From Dryocosmus kuriphilus (taxonomy: Eukaryota; Arthropoda; Insecta; Hymenoptera; Cynipidae): DNA of 64,000 bases. The notes beneath the pieces were generated by a model, which saw nothing but the letters and a program-made list of their open reading frames with translations, had not been told where the DNA came from and did no database searches. The stretch spans positions 30,769,935 through 30,833,934 of the forward strand of contig CM076196.1 in NCBI GenBank assembly GCA_038277395.1, read 5' to 3'. Below are positions 57,440-64,000 of the stretch, one piece after another. Position numbers and translations under genes: made by a program. Position 1 is the stretch's first letter. Every line of letters begins with the position of its first letter.

Positions 57440-58170
57440 CGAGGTGTGTCCGAAAACTATCCGACCTGGGGTCATATCTTCGCGCCAGAGCGCTCCAGCG
57501 GCCTCTGCGGGGTATGAGCGTAACCAGTAGCCCCGCACGAACTCCCTGAATGCCGTAGTTACCGACAGGACGCCTTGGGTCGCGTGCAGCGTGTGTTTAA
57601 GTCCAACGTTTTTCTTCCGTTCGTCGCATATGTGTACTGTTGGAAATGAAAAAAAGAAGAGATCAACGAATTTGCATCAAGTTTTGTTTCGATCTTGGCA
57701 AGAGTTGTACGGAGACTATTGAAATGATACAGAAGGTCTTTGGGGACAAAAATATGGGCATAACACAGATAAAGGAGTGGTACAGGCGGTTTAAAAATGA
57801 CCGCACACGCCAGCGTATTCATTAAGCCTTGTGCAGCAATTTTTGGCGAAACAAGATTGTACAGCTTCGCCAGCATCCGTACAGTCCCGACATAGCTCCC
57901 TGCGACTTTTGGTTCTTCCCAAAATTGAAAATGGCGCTCAAAGGAAAGCTGTTCGACGACATCGAGATGATTCAGACGAATGCAAAGCGCGAGCTGAAGG
58001 TCATTCGAAAATCTGCGTTCGAGGACTGCCTTAAGATGTGGAAGCACAGCTGGGAGCGTGTGGTTCAATCAAATGGGGACTACTTCGAAGGATACCACGG
58101 CCCGGAGGACGAAAAATAGCACCAACGCTGAGATATCAACGCAGGTCGAATAGTTTTCGGACACACCTCG
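57440..58170 (+). mobile_element. Internally deleted mariner
   Basis: 731 bp, TA on both sides (57438-57439, 58171-58172), ~24-bp inverted ends CGAGGTGTGTCCGAAAACTA.... The coding remnant is in sense. The termini differ from the other two mariners, so it is a third lineage. Confidence 0.9.
57646..58119 (+). pseudogene. Mariner transposase remnant (middle deleted)
   Basis: The N-terminal ~58 residues (RRDQRICIKFCFDLGKSCTE, ITQIKEWYRRFKNDR) are joined to the last part containing PYSPDIAPCDFWFFPKLK (third catalytic D) and the end ERVVQSNGDYFEGYH. The first two catalytic residues and the central ~150 residues are missing and the halves are in different frames. Confidence 0.85.
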
Positions 58171-58172
58171 TA

Positions 58173-58430
58173 CTATATATTCTGGGTATCTAGCGAATTT
58201 TCGTTTTCAAATTGTCGACTTTTTCGAATAGGAAACAGCTTTTTTGCCGGTTTCCTCTTATGGGATATATGTGTCCCAATTTCGCACCTCTTTATTACTT
58301 AAAAAGGTGAAAGTTTACAAAATTAATTCTCTGGTCGTGATCGGTATGTTTTTACCAACAGTTTCGATTTTAAAAAATGTGTTTTCGAAAACGCATTACA
58401 TTTTTAAGGTTTCAAATTGAAATATTGCAT
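58173..58430. other. Noncoding spacer
   Basis: Nothing recognised. Confidence 0.4.
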
Positions 58431-59800
58431 TTTCAACAAAATAGTTAAATTGTCAACCCAAAATGTAATAGCTGAATTTTCAAAAAAGAATTAATCTTAA
58501 AATAAAAGTAGTTCAATTTTAAAACTAAAAAGACGAAAATTTTCAATAAAATTGTTTAATTTTTAACCAAAAATAAAAAACGGCTTATCAGCCAAGTATT
58601 TGATTTTTTAGTTTAAAAAAATGAATTACCAACTAAAAATACTTCAGTTATTATTATTAATCAAAGATAAGAATTTTTCAAAAAAATAGTTGAATTTTCA
58701 ACTGTTCAGCAAAAAATGTAACAGTTGAAATTTCTAACAAAACATTTGAATTTTTAGTTTTAAAAAAGTTAAATTTTCACCAAAAAAATTAATTAATAAC
58801 AGAATAGTTTAACTTTTAACTGAAAAAAAGATAAATCAGAACAAAATAATTTAATTTTAAACTAAAAAAGAATGAGTTTTCAAAATAAAACGTTATAGTT
58901 GACTTGAACCGATAAAAAAAAAAATTTTTTTAAGCAAAAATAGTTGAATTATTATTAATCAAAAAAAAAAAAAAACTTTTTCAATAAAATAGTTAAAGTT
59001 CCACCCAAGAAAGATTAATTTTCGCCAAAAAAAAAAAAACGATTTTTAACCAAAATATTTTAATTAAAAAATAATCAACTAAAAATCGTTCAACACTTTA
59101 TGAAAGAAAAGAAATTTTGAAGGAAATAGTTGAATTTCCAACTTTGCAATAAAAAATGTAACAGTTAAAATTTCAACCGAATATTTGAATTTTTAGTTTT
59201 AAAAAAGTTAAATTTTCATACAAAAAAGTGAACTTTTAATAAAAGATAGTTATATTTTCAACAAAAAAATCAATTAGTATAGGAATAGTTTAATTTTCAA
59301 CTAAAAAAAGACCATTTTGTAACAAAAGAGTTTAATTTGCAACAAAAAAAGAATGAGTTCCCAAAAAAAAAACGTTATAGTTGACTTGAACCAAAAACAA
59401 TTATTTTTCAACCAAAAATATTTTAATTATTAACAACAAAAAAAACTTTCAATAGAGCAATTCACGTTCCGCACAAGGAAGATGAATTTTCAACTAAAAA
59501 ATTGATTTTAAACCAAAGTATTTGAAATTTTTCATTTCAAAAAGTCACATTTTCAAGCAAAAAATTAATTTACAACAGAACAGTTGCATTTATAACTGAA
59601 AAAGAACAATTCTGAACAAGATAGTTGAGTTTAAAAAAAAAAAGAATTAATTTTCAAACAAAAATAGCCTAATTTTCAAACTAAACAGACGAATTTTCAA
59701 AAAAATAGTTAAATTTCCAACTTTTTGACAAAAAATGTTAAATTTTCAAACTAAAAAAAGTGAATTCTCTATCAAAAATGTAATAGTCGAATTTTTACCC
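58430..59800. repeat. Degenerate repeat field, right half (opposite orientation)
   Basis: Loosely repeated AAAATAGTTGAATTTTCAACCAAAA units, the reverse complement of the units at 55592-56940. Together the two fields form a long imperfect inverted repeat. Confidence 0.65.
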
Positions 59801-60039
59801 CAAATAACCAAAAAAATATATATGCCGGCTTCGCGGTTACTCATCGTGCGCTTGGCGCAAAGTATGCGCACGCCTAGGACGCGCTTCTGTCAGGAATCGC
59901 GCTTCGCGCTCGATAATATGTTAATAATAAAAATATGTATACAGGGTGACACAAAAGGATGGAAACCCCTGAATAACTCATCAGGAATGAATTTTTTTTT
60001 TTAATATTAAATACAAAAGTTTTAGGATTTTTCCCTGGC
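59801..60039. other. GC-rich islet and short CAGGGTGAC motif
   Basis: 59820-59925 is markedly GC-rich for this region (GCGCTTGGCGCAAAGTATGC, CGCGCTTCGCGCTCG). At 59943 begins ACAGGGTGACACAAAAGGAT, possibly the end of another small element. No gene. Confidence 0.4.
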
Positions 60040-60935
60040 TATTCAATGGCGACCTTGGTTTGACCTTGACCATGACCTTGAAGATCCATATCAAGGTCAA
60101 ATTCATTTTTTTCAATCGGGAAGCCCCATTCTTTATTGCAGATTTGGAAGAAGCAGGAAATCTTACGTTCAAGTATGATCATGTCCTTGACCATGACCTT
60201 CAAGTTCATTCCAAGGTCAAACTTGTTTTTTCAAATGGAAATACCTTTCAATTTTTTTATTGGGAAGCCCCATTTTTTATTGCGGATTTGGAAAGAGCAG
60301 GAAATTTTACGTTCAATTATGACCTTGGCCATTTCCTTGACCACAAACTTCAAGGTCATTCTAAGGTTAAACTTGTTTTTTCAAATGGGAACCTCTATTT
60401 TTCATTGTGCACGTGGAAAGAGCAGGAAATTTAATCTTCAAGTTTAACCTTGACCATGACCCCGAAGATCATATCAAGGTCAATTTCAATTTTTCAATCG
60501 GGAAGCCCCATTCTTTACTGCGGATTTGGAAAGAGCAGGAAATTCTAAGTTCAAGTATGACCTTGACCATGACCTTTAAGGTCATTCCAAGGTCAAACTT
60601 GTGTTTTCAAATGGGAACTTATTTAAATTTTTTAAATAGGAACCCCATTTTTTATTGCGGATTTGGAAAGAGCAGGAAATTTTACGTTAAAGTATGACCT
60701 TGGCCATGTCATTGACCACAACCTTCAAGGTCATTCCAAGGTTAAACTTGTTTTTTCAAATGAGAACTCCCATTTTTCATTGCGGACGTGGAAGGAGCAG
60801 GAAATTTTATCTTGAAGTTTAACCTTGACCATGACCTTCAAGGTCACACTTGTTTTTTCAAATGAGGACCCCCAATTTTTATTGCGGATTTGGAAAGAGC
60901 AAGAAATTTTACCTTCAAGTGTAACTTTATCCATA
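60040..60935. repeat. Higher-order tandem array rich in AAGGTCA/TGACCTT
   Basis: About seven units of roughly 115-130 bp, each with TGACCTTGACCATGACCTT- and AAGGTCA-type motifs, TTTTTCAAATGGGAA and GCGGATTTGGAAAGAGCAGG. Three unit types recur in the order A-B-C, A-B-C, A: type A has GAAGATC.ATATCAAGGTCAA, and type C has a GACCACAA block. This gives a ~370-bp higher-order period. I count about 16 AAGGTCA/TGACCTT strings by eye. ORFs through the array are open in several frames and are not taken as genes. Confidence 0.8.
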
Positions 60936-60954
60936 ATTATGCTCTTGGAGAAAA

Positions 60955-61108
60955 TTTCGTCTATAAGTAATTAAAACTTCTATTTAGTATTGTATAAACT
61001 TTGTGAAATTGCACTATTTTGAGATTTAGTTAATTTTTGGTTACCTTCTTTCTAAAAATGTGGTTACTATTTTACTATTTTTGAGCCTTGAGCAGTTCCG
61101 AGCCTTGC
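60955..61108. mobile_element. Right end of a CAGGG-ended element
   Basis: Matches 48915-49107 up to the terminus GTTCCGAGCCTTG. It lies just inside the right CAGGGTGTCTAG-type terminus (61221), whereas the corresponding left end (51767) lies just outside the left one. Confidence 0.5.
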
Positions 61109-61322
61109 AGATTTCTCGGATCGTTTCATGAAATCCCGGCATTTTCCCGTATTTTTTAAGGTGCTCAAAATTCCCAGCAAATTCCCGGTTTTCCCATTTT
61201 CTCGGGTCGCTAGACACCCCGATATTGGTTGGATTGTAATTGTTGACTAATTTTTCTTATATATTCTCTTATAAAAAGGAAGTCTTCACGAATTATTTAT
61301 TAAATAATTGGTCATTTTTCAG

Positions 61323-61478
61323 ATAAGAACAAATTTCTGCACGAATTGTTCTGGTTTAGGGTTGTACCCAGTATCTAGCTTTTTGAATCATAACTGCTCG
61401 TGTAACGTTTTGGTTTATAATGACAAATGCGGAAATTTGATAATCTGTGCCTGCAAAGACATCAAAAAAGGCGAACAG
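61323..61478 (+). CDS. SMYD4-like gene B, SET-domain exon
   Basis: 156 bp, phase 0, between CATTTTTCAG and CAG|GTTTTT. It encodes LGLYPVSSFLNHNCSCN (NHxC motif) and ACKDIKKGEQ. Identical in length and phase to gene A exon 591-746 and clearly paralogous with amino-acid changes (for example SSFL for SMLL, DKCGNL for DKRGNM). Splicing to 61584 across a 105-bp intron gives GEQ-IFMSYNALD, the expected SET continuation. The frame happens to stay open through the intron, so an unspliced prediction would add spurious residues. Confidence 0.78.
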
Positions 61479-61583
61479 GTTTTTATTATTCATAATTTCA
61501 AAAAGAAAATAATAGTCACAAACAGATATTCTAAATATATTTACAATCTATTCAAGATTTTGAATAAAAAATATTCTTTTCAG

Positions 61584-61892
61584 ATCTTTATGAGTTACAA
61601 TGCATTGGATACAATGGAAATGACGGCTCAAGAGAGAACAAATGTTTATCGAAAAAAATACTTTTTTACGTGCGAATGTGAAGCTTGTAAAATTAATTAC
61701 ACATACAAAAACGAATTGGAAGGGACCCAGATAGGGGTTTTGTTAAGAAACAAAATAATGATGAAGCCAACCGATAAAGATAATTTGTGGCAATGTCTGA
61801 AGTATGTGCTTAAAATGCACAAAGGTCCATGTCTGGAAGGAAAAATGCTTGAAATCATGATCGAGAATTCTTACTTATGTTCCAGTTCGCAG
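61584..61892 (+). CDS. SMYD4-like gene B, post-SET exon
   Basis: 309 bp, phase 0, TTCTTTTCAG acceptor and CGCAG|GTAAAT donor. It contains the zinc-binding post-SET motif FFTCECEAC and the WQCLKYVLK block shared with gene A. The open frame extends past the donor only into intron. The DNA downstream diverges from gene A after ~55 bp into the ATATTCC block, so later exons, if any, are not visible. Gene B lacks recognisable TPR and MYND exons within the window, so it may be partial. Confidence 0.78.
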
Positions 61893-61944
61893 GTAAATTC
61901 TAATCTTACCTATAAAGTTTTTTTGAAATATACGAGGGGTCGAT

Positions 61945-62195
61945 CACTCAAGTAATCCTCGTACACTCACGAAATATTTCCATGCATTCCGTCAATATTC
62001 CTATCTTTCTGCCAGATATTCTTAAATGTGCCAAAGTATTCCCAAATATTCCGAAGTATTCCCCAATATTCTTAGGTTTCCTCAAATATTCCCTCATATT
62101 CCTGCATATTCCAAGTATTCTGTGATTTGCATTTAAATATATTTTTAAATATTCCTATGTATTCCTATAAAATCCCTTGACCTTGTAATAACACA
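61945..62195. repeat. Degenerate ATATTCC-rich block, copy b
   Basis: Matches 45756-45960 (GTACACTCACGAAATATT through CTTGACCTTGTAATAA). Confidence 0.65.
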
Positions 62196-62509
62196 GGACC
62201 ACAAAAAATGAGTGGAGGGTTCCTTAAACCAGACCAAATGGATTATATGTTTTTTGGGTCGCTGAAACCGAATCCGAAACCTGTTTTGACCCATCACGTT
62301 AGAATTTTTTTTCTAACATCAAAAAACAGCTTGAAACTATAAAACCCAACAATATAAACCCTTAAGTCATATAACCCTATAACTTCATAGCTCAATAACC
62401 TTGAGATCGATAACCTATAACCCTAAAACTCATAGCCTACATCGTAATAACCTACATTTAGCGATACCTATGAACAACGAAGTGGACGTAGCAGGCTTCT
62501 GTTCCCTTT
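62196..62509. other. Noncoding DNA
   Basis: Loosely repetitive ATAACCCTATAAC-type sequence at 62330-62460; nothing coding. Confidence 0.45.
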
Positions 62510-62719
62510 GGGGTGCTTGCTTTACGTGAGTCCCCTCGCCTCTCACGATTCGGGGTGCTTGATTTACTTGAGTCCCCTCACCTCTCACGATTCGGGGTGC
62601 TTAATTTACGTGAGTCCCCTCGCCTCTCACGATTCGGGGTGCTTGATTTACGTGAGTCCCCTCGCCTCTCACGATGCCGGGTGCTTAATTTAGGTGAGCC
62701 CCTCGCCTCTCACAATTCT
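62510..62719. repeat. 42-bp minisatellite, five units
   Basis: Five direct units of GGGGTGCTTGATTTACGTGA followed by GTCCCCTCGCCTCTCACGATTC, with a few substitutions. 42 is a multiple of three, so several frames stay open across it and mimic periodic proteins; these are not called. Confidence 0.9.
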
Positions 62720-63990
62720 CAAAGAGTTTTACAACTTTGTAAGTAGACATTGCATGTGTTTTCAGTTTTAGAGTGATAGCGCGTTCGTTTATTTGTAAAT
62801 GACCTTCGTAGTGCTTTTCTTTTGTGTTGGTTTGACGTGTCTCTCTTCAAAGACCAACAGTAGTCTGCCAGCATATGGCTATCCCAAACACCGTGATATC
62901 TCTTTTCAATATCTTTTAAATCCTGGTGGAATCTTTCACCCTGCTCTTCACTAAAATCGCCTAAATTTTTAGGAACGTACTCAATGTGAGAATGAAGAAA
63001 GTGCAGCTTTAGATTCATTAGGCATCCCACATTTTTGAAATTTTGTACCATATTTTCAACTATAGTCTCGTAATTAGGATTTTTCCTATTTCCGAGAAAT
63101 TTTTTCGTAACCTCTCTAAAACTTTGCCAAGCTGCTTTCTCCACCATAGTCATTCTATTTTGGAATTCATCATCTTTCAAATGTTCTCTGCTTTGAGGTC
63201 CATCAAAAACACCTTCTCTTATTTTCGCATCAGACAGTTTCGGAAACTTTTCAAATATGTACATAAAAGCTTTGCTCTCCGTAGTTTTTTTTCATTGCTT
63301 TGATGAATTGTTTTACAAGTCCCAGCTTTATATGTAATGGTGGAAGGATTACCTTATCTGTTGGTATTAGACTCCGTTTTATGATGTTTTTACATCCTGG
63401 AGTTAAATTGTTTCTACTTAGCCAATCCTTTTTCACATAATGTTCGACGCGAGCTCGGCTGTCCCATTCACATAGAAAACATGGATGTTTAGTGAAACCA
63501 CTTTGTTGACCTAATAAAATTGTCATTATTGTTAAATCTCCACATATTTTTCACTTGTGTTTAGCGTAATCTAATTTTTAGAGTAAGAAGGAAAGGTTGT
63601 GGTACTCCTCATTTAACACAGCCGAATGACCAATAGGTAGCGGAGCAAGATGGTTTCCATTATATAGCAAGACTGCTTTCAAACTACGTCTCTACGTGTT
63701 GAAGAATCTACGAATAGACGCCAGTCATTAGCTTCATAAGAAACATTATAATCATTCATTAGTCCTTCAATATTGTTACAGTAAACGAAATTTTTTACGT
63801 CTGTAAAATATTTTCTAAACTGGATATCTTTTTCGCGATAAAAAGTTATACGAGTTCCTGGAGCTAGTCAATTTTTCTCTTTTAACCTTGACGCCATTAG
63901 TTCAGAAATTTCTTTTGAAAGTCCAGCATCTCGGAACAAGTCATTAAGCTCTTCTTGAGTGAACCCATTGGGATTTTTATCAGTCTTGTC
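62719..63990 (-). pseudogene. Decayed member of a multicopy arthropod gene family
   Basis: Minus strand. From the right edge: FTQEELNDLFRDAGLSKE and ASRLKEKN, then a TGA; YCNNIEGLMNDYNV and NDWRLFVDSS, then another stop; a frame-lost part; then open segments 63526-63251 (FLCEWDSRARVEHYVKK, PPLHIKLGLVKQFIK) and 63264-62719 (FEKFPKLSDAKI, SEEQGERFHQDLKDIEKRYH, MLADYCWSLKRD). These motifs belong to a family of uncharacterised proteins present in very many copies in some insects and other arthropods, which suggests a mobile-element origin, but I know no assigned function. A one-base A-run insertion near 63290 separates the last two segments. Clearly nonfunctional; the 5' end lies beyond the window. 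Confidence 0.75.
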
Positions 63991-64000
63991 GCTAGTAGTA

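Larger units (their letters stand above)
51871..61221. mobile_element. ~9.35 kb mosaic bounded by CAGGGTGTCTAGCGACCC-type inverted ends
   Basis: The left terminus CAGGGTGTCTAGCGACCC (51871) is mirrored by GGGTCGCTAGACACCCCG ending at 61221, with further subterminal similarity (runs of GGGAAAA..GGGAATTTG). The flanks show no clear target duplication, so the two ends may belong to different insertions. The left half (52090-52350, 55592-56940) and the right half (58430-59800) carry opposite orientations of one degenerate repeat. Nested inside are a LINE, two mariners, a SMYD4-like exon and an AAGGTCA array. Confidence 0.45.

Noticed and set aside
60060..60697. Three overlapping ORFs of 96-124 aa
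   Set aside because: They run in different frames over the tandem AAGGTCA array and simply reflect its lack of stops.
62510..62719. CRISPR-like array
   Set aside because: The 42-bp units are contiguous with no unique spacers; this is a eukaryotic minisatellite.

Overview
The window looks like nuclear DNA of an insect. It is AT-rich, intron-bearing and dominated by eukaryotic transposable elements: Ty3/gypsy, hAT, three Tc1/mariner lineages, a Merlin/ISXO2-like element, a LINE and many foldback elements. The LINE ORF1 type and the host-gene fragments would fit a hymenopteran, but that is only a weak inference. No prokaryotic signature is present. Host coding content is limited to exons of a SMYD4-like (SET/MYND) gene in at least two paralogous versions, called A and B here.

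Layout. Positions 1-20979 and 23048-44013 are the same ~21 kb segment in direct orientation. Between them lie a 500-N scaffold gap (20980-21479) and 1.6 kb of flanking sequence. Each copy holds, in order: a tRNA-like inverted-repeat element; a SMYD4-A exon; an antisense ~8.99 kb LTR retrotransposon inserted in a ~110 bp SMYD4-A intron (4-bp target duplication CTAT); the next SMYD4-A exon; noncoding DNA with nested foldback elements; and a full-length hAT element with an 8-bp target duplication. The copies differ almost only by indels in homopolymers or short repeats, and contig 1 ends inside the duplicated segment. The most economical reading is two overlapping or haplotypic contigs left unmerged, not a biological duplication.

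The retrotransposon reads on the minus strand: 5' LTR, tRNA-Lys-type primer site, gag, a predicted -1 frameshift signal (GGGAAAC plus hairpin), pol (protease, RT, RNase H, integrase), an unusual zinc-finger/coiled-coil ORF where env would sit, polypurine tract, 3' LTR. Pol is open in copy 2 and broken in copy 1; the 3' ORF is open in copy 1 and broken in copy 2.

From 44014 to 64000 the DNA is single-copy in this window. It holds a candidate first exon (44154), a DD41D mariner-type element, a small CAGGG-ended nonautonomous element, a Merlin-like transposase with one in-frame stop, and degenerate AT-rich repeats. Next comes a ~9.35 kb mosaic (51871-61221) bounded by inverted termini, whose two halves carry opposite orientations of a degenerate 'TTGAAAATTCAAC'-type repeat. 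Inside it sit a deleted LINE (itself split by a mariner), a SMYD4-B exon, a deleted mariner and a higher-order tandem array rich in AAGGTCA. Two further SMYD4-B exons follow at 61323-61892, then a 42-bp minisatellite and a decayed member of a multicopy arthropod gene family at the right edge.

The genes do not form a pathway. The window is a host gene locus whose introns have been repeatedly invaded. Unexplained structure worth following up: the env-position ORF, the frameshift cassette, the tRNA-bearing foldback and the AAGGTCA array.
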